From NCBI RefSeq assembly GCF_001540865.1, contig NC_033621.1:18159816-18223815 (forward strand): a stretch of 64,000 nt of DNA. Direction: 5' to 3'. This document shows, in pieces, positions 46,501-56,770 of this stretch. Made by a program: the position numbers and the translations under genes. This DNA comes from Ananas comosus (lineage: Eukaryota > Streptophyta > Magnoliopsida > Poales > Bromeliaceae). The notes beneath the pieces are model-generated. The model was given only the letters and a program-made list of their open reading frames with translations. It did no database searches and was not told where the DNA came from. Numbering within the stretch: the first letter of the stretch is position 1; each line of letters starts with the position of its first letter.

Positions 46501-47316
46501 TTGTATGAGTATAGGTATACATATGACCATGTTTCTCAGATACCTCCGGACCCATTTTGCTTCACAGAAAGATACAAAGATGTAAAGAAGGTTCTGGAAG
46601 AAACCTTCTTTGGGCCCCCGGATACAGGAGTATACAGCCCTTCAGTTCAGAACACTCTGTACCTTATGGCAAAGGCAGTGCTCAATAGGTGGTTCTTAAT
46701 TACTTTGTAATATGAAAATAATGACATTTAAAATTTGAATTTCGCTGCGATAGAATCAGACCAAATATTTTCGGAATTTGTTTTCAGGTTCCAGGATATA
46801 GCTTCAATTCATCTCCGAATGCCTAACCTCCATTTCTTGCCCGTAAATCTATCTAGCAAAGAGAACCCAACCATGGTGAAGGTGAGATCATAATTGTACG
46901 TCAGCATTAAGCCTGGCTCCTACAAGATCTTCTCTGCTTCAAGTAGCAGTAGCCAACTTTCTGGGCAAGCGAAAAGGTTGGAGCCTTTTGATGGGGCAGG
47001 AAGTTCAAATGAGCTTACAGGCCCCAACTCCAAGTAAAGGAACCCCTATTTGATGCTTCCACTTCTATTGCAGCTAGAAGCAGCTGTTGTATGGATTTAA
47101 AATGAGAGAGCACTAGTCCTTCAAACAGCTTTACTCCACGAAGCTCATCTAATTTCTCAAGCATTTTCAGCAAATTCCCATCAAAATGGAATGAAAAGCT
47201 TTTTAACTAATTCCTTTTCTGGTAATTTACAGTTTGATAATGATGTTTATGTGCCGACCGACGAGCCACATGGAACAATAGAAGCAACCTTGAGCCGCAC
47301 CATGTCCAAGATGTAA
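37593..47316 (+). CDS. UOX: Urate oxidase (uricase), eight exons, complete, peroxisomal
   Basis: Oxidises urate to 5-hydroxyisourate plus hydrogen peroxide in purine breakdown and ureide formation, in peroxisomes. Exons: 37593-37790, 37936-38028, 38552-38627, 43198-43307, 45928-46019, 46515-46688, 46788-46881, 47233-47316. All junctions are GT-AG and in phase; the total of 921 bases encodes 306 residues, the usual plant length. Signature regions: HGKSRVRV (Lys13 of the catalytic set), [10 protein letters not shown] (Thr60, Asp61), [19 protein letters not shown], and [14 protein letters not shown] (His292). The C-terminus is SKM, a type 1 peroxisomal targeting signal. Intron 3 is 4.6 kb and intron 4 2.6 kb, both swollen by mobile elements. 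The exon 4 donor follows LLKTTM, where related enzymes often have Gln or Lys. No disrupting change is seen. Confidence 0.96.
38771..40371. mobile_element. Outer MITE in uricase intron 3, split by a second MITE
   Basis: The left end AGCTACTATACTCTTATGAG is mirrored at the right end (CTCATAAGAGTATAGTAGCT, 40,352-40,371), with inverted similarity of about 110 bases on each side (GTACTCATAA, GATGATAAAG/GATGGAGTTT, ATTGACGAT/ATCGACAAT). It is flanked by TA microsatellites on the right. A related element sits inside it. Confidence 0.8.
38883..39720. mobile_element. Inner MITE nested in the outer one
   Basis: The left end AGCACGGTGCTTCCGTGCTA...CAAGTCGTTTC is mirrored by GAAACGACTTGATCGCACGG...ACCATGCT at the right end. 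Inside, about 300 bases are tandemly duplicated (around 38,950-39,250 and 39,295-39,600; both copies share TTTTAATGGTCGTGGTGAGT). A TG microsatellite lies just outside at 39,818-39,841. Confidence 0.8.
40780..41924 (-). pseudogene. MuDR-type transposase fragment
   Basis: Minus-strand reading gives an acidic N-terminal stretch (41,924-41,640), the zinc-finger domain (41,454-41,254: [13 protein letters not shown] ... GQHTC) and then the catalytic core start [20 protein letters not shown] followed by [15 protein letters not shown] (40,960-40,790), with the first catalytic Asp. The frame is discontinuous between these parts. It stops near 40,790, where the sequence ACTAGCCGCATTTTCTCCCTC is nearly repeated at 40,759-40,780, suggesting a deletion between short repeats. 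The second Asp, the Glu and the SWIM finger are gone. Confidence 0.8.
42819..42945. repeat. 27-bp array of palindromes GGCGGTGAACCGTTCACCGC
   Basis: Three near-perfect palindromes (42,819-42,838; 42,846-42,865; 42,873-42,892) repeat with a 27-base period and TTTAAA linkers. A diverged fourth, GCGGTAAATGATTTACCGC, lies at 42,927-42,945. It borders the MULE remnant. Function unknown. Confidence 0.85.
43730..45720. mobile_element. Unclassified repetitive insertion in uricase intron 4 with internal direct repeats
   Basis: Left part: GGGTTAATTACATCATTGGT with GTCCCCAACC words; right part, in reverse: GGTAATCAACCC...GTCCCGAACCTTT, giving a loose inverted-repeat look. Inside, about 160 bases starting CCCAATTAATGTGG occur at 44,328 and again at 45,288 (960-base spacing), each with an AGGGGTTGG word and a GTCGCGG word. 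An N lies at 44,185. No coding sequence. Confidence 0.45.
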
Positions 47317-48106
47317 TGAGTTGGTTCGTGCAAATCAATATACTCGTCATGTTTTACATGCCAGAAAAGTCAGTGCTTGTCTATCAATTTGAACTTTCTA
47401 TCATCTGCTTAGGTGACCTCTTGTATCCTTTCATGATGCGTGAAATAAGTTTGTAGCATGCTTTGCAGGCCCCGGCTTGGCTGAACTTTGAATACAGAGG
47501 GCTTCTTTAGATTCCTAATCTCTCATGTGAATTCATCTTTTTATGTGGGCAGTGATGGTTGGAAAATTAGTATCTCTATCATATAAGGCTTTTCACAGTT
47601 GCTCTGTAATGTTGTCTTTGGAAGACTCAGCTGCTTCACACTCGAAAGCGCACGCTGAATACGCTCTATTTAACGCAAGTCCATCTTGGCTTTTCGTTCG
47701 GATTAGTGGTTTCGGGCTTTTCTATCGCCAAATGCTGGACTTGCGCTTCTTCTAACAGTAGGCCATGGGAAGTATCATAGTTCTTCTAGCCTGCTGCTCT
47801 GAAGCACAATATTTTGGTGTATTTAATAACTTTTCTCCTCTCTGTGAACCGCAAAATTTCGGTTGTCAAACTTTCAAATTTAATATTTAATAATTCAAAC
47901 TTTAAAATAGTATTTGCAGAGCTCTTATCTGTTTTACTTGCATACACTGCATTAATACATTTATCGACGCGCAAATCCCATTTAAAGTTCTAAATACTGG
48001 TGATGAGTGAAAACCCAGAGCCAAACGCAAAAATTGGCAGTGGCTGATCTAATTGCGGAGGAAAAAGGGTAAATTGCCGTTGGTCGATAACGTTCGAAAA
48101 CGAATT
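47317..48106. other. Uricase 3' flank; no gene seen
   Basis: Contains the uricase 3' UTR and intergenic DNA with moderate base composition. Open frames near 47,543-47,755 lack domain features. Nothing else is supported. Confidence 0.5.
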
Positions 48107-48115
48107 TTCTAATTA

Positions 48116-48467
48116 GGCTAAATTACATAAAACCTCCCAGTCAAAACCCGATTTTTCACTTTCCCTCCCTGTCATTTAAAAATCTATACTTTGCTCCCTT
48201 GTAAAATAAAAAATGTTCACTTCGCCTCCTGCCGTTAGTAATCCGTTAGGGTTCCGTTTATAAAATATTATTATATATTTTTTTATGCCAAAAATGCTCT
48301 CAGCCTTCTCTCATGTGCACATGGTGATGGGCAAAATAGTCATTTTGTCATCACAGTTATCCCTGTGAATATTTTTTATTTTATAAGGGAGAAAAATGTA
48401 GGTTTTTTAATAACAGGAGGAAAAAGTGAAAAATCAGATTAAACAGGGGGTTTTCTGTAATTTAGCC
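48116..48467. mobile_element. MULE-type MITE, 352 bp, with 9-bp target-site duplication
   Basis: Ends GGCTAAATTACATAAAACCT and, in reverse, GGCTAAATTACAGAAAACCC form terminal inverted repeats of about 55 bases. The flanks are perfect 9-base duplications TTCTAATTA (48,107-48,115 and 48,468-48,476), the usual length for Mutator-like insertions. Its left 190 bases match the left edge of the MULE remnant at 40,512. It lies between the uricase and P450 genes. Confidence 0.92.
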
Positions 48468-48476
48468 TTCTAATTA

Positions 48477-49043
48477 TTAGTAGTTGAATTTAAGTATTTT
48501 GTGCGTCCTATTTGTGCTCAAATGTTATTAGTGCTACTATGTTTGTTCGTATCGTAATATATGAAGGAATTTTAGATTACTGAAGGACTTGGCTAATCCA
48601 TTTAATGAGGACCAATTGTTGGTTAATTATTAGCGTTGTTTGTACCAATTATACCTCTAGGCAAAACGAATAATCCAAGATCGATGCTTGCGCATTTTAC
48701 TAGGATGCCTGGTTTAATTAACTACATACAATATAATTTAATTAACTACACACTATATAAAAAACAAAGTAAAATCAAGTGGCATATCCTTGGTTCTTGA
48801 TTATATCAATTATATGTACTATTCCTTGAATGCAGCTAACAAGGACAGTGACATATATATATATAGTATAGAGGCGGCAGAAAGATGAAGAGGACAAAGA
48901 ATATGAGAAGAGGACAAAGAGAGATGCCCCCGAGGAAATAACAGCAGGTACCCCAATTAACGAAGACACAGTACATACAACTAGTAGTAGTATATATACT
49001 CCATTAATTACTATAGATAGCTAATGCAACAATTAATTAATAA
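48477..49043. other. P450 5' region
   Basis: Contains a TA-rich stretch at 48,855-48,868 (TATATATATATATAGTATAG), about 180 bases upstream of the P450 ATG, which could serve as a TATA region, and a short direct repeat AGAGGACAAAGA at 48,897 and 48,912. No gene. Confidence 0.4.
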
Positions 49044-52000
49044 ATGGCTATAACTTTTTTGCACTTGATTGTGGTTTTGTCTAGTGTCGTAATTCCGGTT
49101 TTGGTTTGGTCGCATTCATGGCGCTCCACGAGAGAGATGAGGAAGATCCCCGGTAATATAGGTTGGCCTCTCGTTGGAGAAACGCTCTCTTTTATATCAG
49201 AGTTCTCGAGCCCTTTTGGTATTCTCAGCTTCATGCATAAGCGGCAGCAAAGGTTCAAATCGATCAATTGTATTCTCCATTCAAAAACTTATGACTAGGG
49301 TCTTTTATGTACGTATGAAGGTGAAATTTCTTATTAATTAAATGAAATGCTTAATTGTTCAATTTTGAATACGTCTTTGGTTGTAAGGCAATTACATTTA
49401 CTGTCTACAATATTAGGTGTTTATGTATTTAATTTGTGAAACATTTATTTGAAATTATATATAGGGCTTCACAACTTCAATTCTGGGTAAATCTATTTTT
49501 ATATTAAATTGAAAAAGCATCCAATTCATTTGGGTCACAGAGAACTATCGAAAAGTTTTCGGTAAGGATATTATGTAACACTCTTTTCGAGAGATGTTAT
49601 AAAAATTGAGTTGGTCAACTTCTAAAATGCTAGGAAGATACTTGAAGAGCATATATGAAAATTTCATATTTCCTATCTAGTCATTTTTGTGATATATTAT
49701 ATATAGAATATCCAAATTATTGGTAAATATGATCTAGAGTATTAGGATAGTGTAGGTCTTGAATTTTAAAGATTGTTGAACATTATTATCAAGTTCATCA
49801 AGTAATTAACTACAAAACATATAGGCAAAAATAAAACCAAAACTTGTGAAATTTTAGTTAATTAAGGTTATTCAGTAGAAGACAAGAGTTGCCAAACATT
49901 ATTGAAATAATTAAGAAAGTATATAATACCAAATTTAATTGTCTTAGATTGTTGTACCTTGTTAAATTAGCAAACGTCGACTCGTATAGATTGTGAAAAA
50001 AATATTGATTTTGGATATTTGATCACTTTAGTACATGACTTTAAAAATCATGAAGTTCATCTCAAATACAATAGATCATCTTTAGCTAATACTAATTATA
50101 TAGTTAGATTCTCTATCATTGAAAGCGATTTGAGAGGACAAAGACATTCACCCTCCTGAGGGATAGTAGCCGGACAATAAATATTTATGTTAAAAGTTTG
50201 CATTTTTTAAGGTTACATATGGTGAATTTTCAAAAGATAATTTAATTTGCAGGGTTATTTTTGAAACATTGCATGCTTTCAAATATATATCTACATATAA
50301 AGGAGATCTAATTAAGTTTTGGTACTTCTATTTTTGTTAGGTATGGAAAGGTGTTCAAAACATATGTTTTGGGCAGATTCACAGTGTTCATGACAGGAAG
50401 AGAAGCAAGCAGGGTACTGTTATCTGGCAAAGATGGAATGGTGAGTTTGAACTTGTTCTATACCGGAAAGCAAGTGTTAGGCCCAACGAGCTTGCTCACG
50501 ACAAACGGCGAAGAGCACAAAAGGCTTCGACGATTGATCGGAGATCCTTTGTCGATTGATGCCCTTAAAAAGTATTTTGCCTTCATCAACGACTTGGCGA
50601 TCGAGACGCTAAGTACATGGCTTGGGCGAAAAGTTCTTGTGCTTGAGGAGGCTTCTACGGTATGTCATGCATAAGTAAATAATTTTTATGCAGTGTACTC
50701 AATAAAATTCTACTGGCTTATAGTTGTAGGGCCTGTTTGGATGTCTGGAATTGAATAGTCACACGTGAAATATGTTTTGATATCTTTAACTGGTCGAAAA
50801 GTTGTTCAGACCTAACTTTTCTAAATTGCTATGTAGATTGATCTACACATGATTCTTATTTTTGCGACTTCCACCTCGACGGGTAAGAAAGTTACTAAAT
50901 ATGGCACCCCTCCGCATGCAGTATGATTGGACCCCAACAATTTTTTTTTTTTTAAGAGATAGGTAGCATGCTACCCATTTTTTTTCTTTTATTTAGAAAT
51001 AAACTTAGTTGGAATGTGAATTAAATAGGATTCGATCTTGGGACCTTGGTACCAATCACCAAGTTCTTTGCCACTTGCATTAGGGACGGTCAGTGACCCC
51101 AACATCTTAATTTGCATCTTTCTAGATCGTGCCATCGCACTATCTAGGAGAGCATTGTCTTTTTCTCTCCATTTCCTCTCTTTCCTTAATTTTCTTTCTC
51201 TCCAACCTTATTTCATTTCTCAAGTGCGCACGAATCTCGTATAACTTCGATGCGACGCTCGTCCCCAACATTGTTACCTCGATCGCATTCTAAATTAAGC
51301 CTAATATGTAACTAATCCTCACCATTCATCAGGCGCGCTTCGGACAAGTAGAATTCCTCAAACATTATTAGGAGGGGAATGTGAGGGGGGTTCGTTGCAA
51401 CTTGGAATAATAGAATTCCTCAAACATTGCGGGGTCCTGCTCAACAAACAAAATATTTTTTCCTCATAATTTTTTATTATTAAGTTTTCCAATTTCGAAA
51501 TAAATTTAGCCATTTACAAAAGATTTTTTTTTTTCTTTTAATTTCAACAAATTTTGGAGTTCGCGCGGGTGCCATGGTCAAACAAGAAGATCATGGTATA
51601 TTTTCATACTTTTTTTTTTAGATTTTTTTTTTTTTTTGTGTTTTTATACGAATTTTGTGTTGTTCTTTGTTTAGTTTTCTGAGGATGTATGTAAGAAGTA
51701 CACTAGCTTAATGACCTAACGAAATTGCCATCTTTTAAAGAAGCACTGTCTGAAAGTCTGTTTTATTTGCCATTCTCCAGCAACCAATTAGGGCCTTAGA
51801 GAAACTTCACATGAGACGAGAGTGAACTTAATTAAATGAAATTAGAAAATTGAATAAGTTGTTTTCTAACATCTTAAAGTTCTTAATTTTGGTAAATTGG
51901 TTGTTTAATAGCGTTAGATTTAAATTCTTGGGTTTATTGTAGTTTACACTCAAAGTGATTGGGAATATGATCATGAGCTTGGAGCCAGCAGGAGAGGAAC

Positions 52001-53123
52001 AAGAGAAGTTCCGTGCTAACTTCAAGATTATATCATCGTCATTCGCGTCCTTACCGTTAAAGATCCCGGGAACTGCTTTTTATCGCGGCCTTAAAGTAAG
52101 TCTCCGTTTGTAACTTCTTTATTTGAAAATACAAAAACATATGTTATCTCATAAACCTCAAATATATACATTGCTTGAATTGCACTGGGAAATTATAGAA
52201 TTTTTCAAATGCATGCACATGATACCCCTAACTTATAAAAGCCTTAAATTGCTGTAGAGATATAAAGTTTTCAGTATTTCATCATATGTTATTGATCTTG
52301 AAGAAAGTCAAATTATATTAATTAGATCATTCTAACTTAACAATTATGCCTAACCTATCCACTAGAAAAAAGCATAATACTAATTAATATATGTAAGCAT
52401 AAGAAATATATTGTAAACGGTCGTAAATAAGTATGCAGTGTTGTAATTCTAGTCTCTTGAACGAATGTAGGCGCGAAATCGAATGTATGCAATGTTGGAC
52501 TCAATTATTTTGAAGAGGAGAGACGGCGAGGTGGTTTGTGGCGATTTTCTGCAGACACTCTTAAGAAAGCATGCCAAAGGGTCTACGGATGAGGAGGAGG
52601 AAAAATATAACTCTAATAAGCTAACTGATTCACAGCTTAAGGATAACATATTGACTCTACTTGTTGCGGGACATGATACTACAACAGCAGCTCTTACATG
52701 GCTCCTCAAATTCCTTGGTGAAAATCCTGAGGTCCTTCAAAAACTTAGGGTAAAATTTAACACTAGTTTTTTTTTTTTTTGTTTCAGAAATATTACGCCA
52801 ATTATATAGCATGCAGTAATAGTGGCCGTCCAAAATATGAGAAAGCTGTGTACGTAGGCATTTAAGTGGAATTTTTTAGACTTTTTTGAACAATTAATTA
52901 GCTCTATGTAAATGATACTTTTACGGCGTCTCTAGTTGGGTCAAATTGGCCCAAAATCAATACTGCTAATATTATAATTTATGATAATATGGCAGGAGGA
53001 GCACATTGAGATTCAAGGAAAAAGGAGCGGAAGTAGACATCTCACGTGGTCAGAGGTCAATAGCATGCCTTATACCAACAAGGTAATTAAGTGAAATTTG
53101 ACTTATAAACATTAACTTTTCTT

Positions 53124-53164
<41 letters not shown>

Positions 53165-55859
53165 CTACTTAGTGGTAGTTTTGTGGGTTACATGCTCAGG
53201 AATATTTATCACTCCATGTTCACCTATATTATATGTTCTTACAAACTTCTATGATACTCAAAATGTAAATATTGGTGTGAATTAAGCTCAGGTTATCAGT
53301 GAGACTCTAAGGAAAGCCACCATCTTACCTTGGTTTTCAAGAAAAGCTGCCGAGGATTTCGTCATTGATGGTCATGACCTGCATACTTACACGAGCATTC
53401 CTTATTATTATTTTTTTAAAATTTGTATCCTATGGGTGTAATCATCTCTTATATTCAATTGATAAGTACAACACTGTTATTTGGATTCTCAGGGTACATT
53501 ATCAAGAAAGGTTGGTCTGTAAACTTAGATGTTGTATCAATCCACCACGATCCAAGCATTTTCACCAATCCAGAGAAGTTTGATCCATCAAGATTCAATG
53601 TAAGTTAAATTTCTTTATAAGAGAATTAAGTTAAACTTTAGGTTTGGCTCGCCATCACTATAAAAATACCAATGCAATCCATAAACTCTTTCGAATACTA
53701 ATTAGGTGTAATAAAAACCAGTACCACCATTCCTGCCTGTTAATTAAAGATTAACATAGTTTCATATATCTTTCGTGTATGTGTCACCAAAATTCTAGTA
53801 TAATAGTTCTTTTGTAATTTGAAAGCATGAATTTGTTTTTTTTTGAGAGAAAAATTTGAAAGCATGAATTTGATAAATAAGTTTGGTAAATTGATAAGAA
53901 TCTAGCGACCTGGTTGACAAAGAAAAGAGTTTAATGACTATATCTATATCTATATAAATATAAAATTATAAATCCTCATATCCTTAAAGCTGATGTGGCC
54001 CAACCTCCTTAATTTGGGGGTATGGGTCCCATCATTTTTTTATTTTCTCAAATTAATTGATTTTTTTTTCTTTCATCAAATTTTTTCTATGGATAGATTA
54101 TCATTCCTTTAATCTGGAGATGTGGCCCCACTACCCCTTAAATTAAGGGTGTGGGTCTGACTAATTTTTTTATTATTTTTTTAAAATTAATTAGAAGTTG
54201 AAAGGTGGGATAACTTAATATATCTAAGAATTTAAAAGTTAGGAATATGAAAAGTCATATATATTTTAATAGAAGAAAATAAAAAGTCATCTTAGGATAT
54301 GAAGGGTTAATTTAGAGTCTATATAAATAGTTGTACTCATATTCATTTTGGATGAGTCTATATTAAAACTATGAATCCTCATGTCCTTAAAGCTGATGTG
54401 ACCCAACCTCCTTAATTTGGGGGTGTGGGTCCCATCAATTTTTTTAGTTTTTCAAATTAATTGTTTTTTTTCTTTCTTCATTTTTTTTTTTCTATGGATA
54501 GATCATCATCCTTTTAATTTGGAGATGTGGCCCCACTACTCTTTAAATTAAGAGTGTGGATCCCACCATTTTTTTTATTATTTTTTTAAAATTAATTAGA
54601 AATTGAAAGGTTTGATAACTTAATATATTTAAGAATTTAAAAAGTTGGGAATATAAAAAGTCGTATATTTTAATAGAAGAAAATAAAAAGTCATTTTAGA
54701 ATATGAAAGGTTAATTTAGAGTCTATATAAATGGTTATACTCATATTCAGTTTGGTTGAATAAGAAATGATATACTAAATATTATTTGTTTATTCAGATT
54801 TTTCTACCGTATAGTATATTTTAAATTACGTGGGATTCGACTCTTCCAATTTAAGGTAATTTTTTTAGAATATCTATAATTTTTAATATTTGTTTTCAGT
54901 ATTTTGGTTACTATGTTATAAATTTTTATGTTTATTTTTGTTTACAAATTATAATGTCTCCATTATATAATTATTTGATTTGTTTACAAATCATAATGTC
55001 TCCATTGTATAATGGTTTGATTGTGTTGGAAATTTTGATGGATTTGTTTTTATTAGGGTTTAGAATTTTTGAAATAATTAATTATTATGCAGCCTAACAC
55101 CATACTTAGCGCAATCTAATTGATATGTTAGAATTTGTTTGCTAAATATATTTTCTATTGTTTCTGATTAAACCTACATGTCACTACCTATATAATAAGA
55201 CCTCTATATAAAGTTGTTGGAAATAGATATGATTTGATACCTATCGTGATGTTTCAGTGTAAAAAATTTAAATTTTAAAAAATAAAATCTGCATATCTTT
55301 CAATATACTTTAAAATTACTAAAACTTTTAAAGTAGATACATGTGTTTCACTCTCTACAAAATAACTTATAGAAATATAAGGATCTAAAATTTAAATTTT
55401 AAAATTTAAAATATTATAATATATCTATCCGCTGCATCGTGTGGATCACTACACTAGTATTTGTAATTGGGTGAATGAAATAATAAGATTTTGATAGCTA
55501 GATTTTCCTAAGGATCGCACGACTGATGATATAAGTATAATCTGCAGAATCCGCTAAAGCCATTTAGCTTCCTAGGGTTTGGTAATGGGCCACGCATGTG
55601 TCCAGGGATAAACTTAGCCAAGCTCGAGATCTGTGTGTTCATCCATCACCTCGTATGCACATACAAGTAAGAAAAAGGAACCAATAATTCTTTTATTTTG
55701 CTTTCCGTTTGCTATTCTTTTTCTCGATTAACAAGAAAGTTTATTTTCACTAATAATTTTGAGTGCAGGTGGAAGCCAATGGATAAAGATGATTCAGTTC
55801 GTGCAATGCTTGTTCGCATGCCCAAGAATAACTACCCCATCATTGTTGAAAAGTTATAA
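49044..55859 (+). CDS. Cytochrome P450, CYP85 clan, CYP722-like, nine exons, complete
   Basis: Haem monooxygenase anchored in the ER; 480 residues. Exons: 49044-49252, 50341-50659, 51943-52095, 52471-52749, 52996-53082, 53292-53370, 53493-53599, 55548-55666, 55769-55859, all GT-AG and in phase. Features: N-terminal membrane anchor (residues about 4-24), proline-hinge segment [18 protein letters not shown]-helix AGHDTT (293-298), ExxR as SETLR (Glu353, Arg356), FDPSRF (405-410), and haem loop [10 protein letters not shown] with Cys429 as the haem ligand. The multi-intron structure and GWPLVGETL are typical of the CYP85 clan. The region VFMTGREAS...[22 protein letters not shown] recalls the CYP722 family, some of whose members act on carlactonoic acid in strigolactone metabolism. 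That family call is from memory; CYP707 or CYP733 are alternatives. No lesion seen. Confidence 0.93.
50940..51094 (-). mobile_element. tRNA-derived SINE, copy 2, in P450 intron 2
   Basis: Same family as 19,411-19,568. On the minus strand it begins ACTGACCGTCCCTAATGCAA, has A-box and B-box-like words (GATCGAATCC), the GGGTAGCATGCTACC hairpin and a poly(A) tail. It is flanked by the direct repeat GACCCCAACA (50,930-50,939 and 51,095-51,104). Confidence 0.88.
53128..53158. repeat. Poly-T run in P450 intron 5
   Basis: About 31 T in a row; probably an old poly(A) tail or slippage product. Confidence 0.9.
53940..54770. repeat. Tandem duplication of about 403 bp in P450 intron 7
   Basis: Two diverged copies begin near 53,965 and 54,368. 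Shared landmarks are AATCCTCAT(A/G)TCCTTAAAGC at 53,971 and 54,374 and TTTAGAGTCTATATAAAT at 54,311 and 54,715. The intron is about 1.95 kb, mostly because of this. No coding potential. Confidence 0.85.
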
Positions 55860-56345
55860 AGTTTGTTGCAAAATGAGGTCGTGCCCTTCTAAAAAAACGC
55901 CAGATGATCATGAGCTTATGTCTGTGAAGTGTGAGGAGTAAATTTAGAAAGAGAGAACAATAGAAATTATATGTAAAAGAGTTTTCATACTCATTTTCCC
56001 TTCTACTGCATGTTTGGGCTCCTAATCTACCTTTTGGAATAACGTTTCTTCGAAATCTATTAGTAACTTGCATTTGCATTTTGTACTATACTTTGCTAAG
56101 GTTTGTATTAGTTAGTGGAAAGGGGCATATCCTGGAGCTCCATTTCTCTTCTACCTCCCTGTCAATAGGTCTTATTCTGAAAAAATAATGAAGCTGACTA
56201 CATGAAGGCCTAATAAAAACTAAGCATAATATGTATTGTACAATATTTTTTCTTACTCAAGTCTAGGCTTAGTTACAAACGTCCTCCTTATGCTCTAAGC
56301 AATGTCTCATTTACCCACCCTATATTCACAGTAACATCTATTAGT
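55860..56345. other. P450 3' flank; no gene seen
   Basis: Holds the P450 3' UTR and intergenic sequence; nothing recognisable otherwise. Confidence 0.5.
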
Positions 56346-56499
56346 GTCACGACCCGACGTCGTCAATTTGGACAGCTCGGGCCCGCAATGCCGAACGGAC
56401 AGAATTTTTTCTGTCCGCCTGAAGCGTAAACAAAGTCTTTGCATACATATATCCAAACAGGAGATAATAGCAATCACACATTTACAAGAGGTATACACA
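56346..56499 (-). mobile_element. LTR fragment, related to the solo LTR at 59,179-61,696
   Basis: It starts TGTCACGACCCGACGTCGTC, with later GCAATGCCGAACGGACAGAA and CTGTCCGCC. It corresponds to the reverse complement of the last part of the 59-61 kb solo LTR (GGACGGGGGAGGC, CCGTTCGGCATC, GGGGCGTGACA). It is cut at about 56,500, where CACTA-like sequence begins. Confidence 0.7.
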
Positions 56500-56770
56500 C
56501 ATTACAACAAAACTAAGCTATAGCGACACTTTTAAGTGTCCCTAAAACCTAAAAAAAATGCTGCTGGTAAAAATACCGACACTAATAATTGTGTCGCTAT
56601 CTGTGCAGTCGCTAGGGTATATAGTGACACATTATAAAGTGTCGGTATATCCCAAAATAAATGCTGCAGTTTAGTGACATTTTTTGCTTTTAGTGACACA
56701 CATAAGTGTCCCTAGTTAAAAAAAAAAGTAATATTTTTTTTTTATATAGTGTATAGTGACACTTTATAAG
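56500..56770. mobile_element. CACTA-like element end (left), extent uncertain
   Basis: It begins CATTACAACAAAACTAAGCT, one base from a CACTACAACAAAA terminus, followed by subterminal words GCGACACTTTTAAGTGTC, TATAGTGACACATTATAAAG and AAGTGTCCCTAG. A matching right end (GTTGTAGTG) was not found downstream, so how much of 56,770-59,170 belongs to it is unknown. Confidence 0.65.

Noticed and set aside
47543..47755. Possible small gene after uricase
   Set aside because: 70-residue frame with no domain, no splice partners and no homologous feel; treated as 3' flank.
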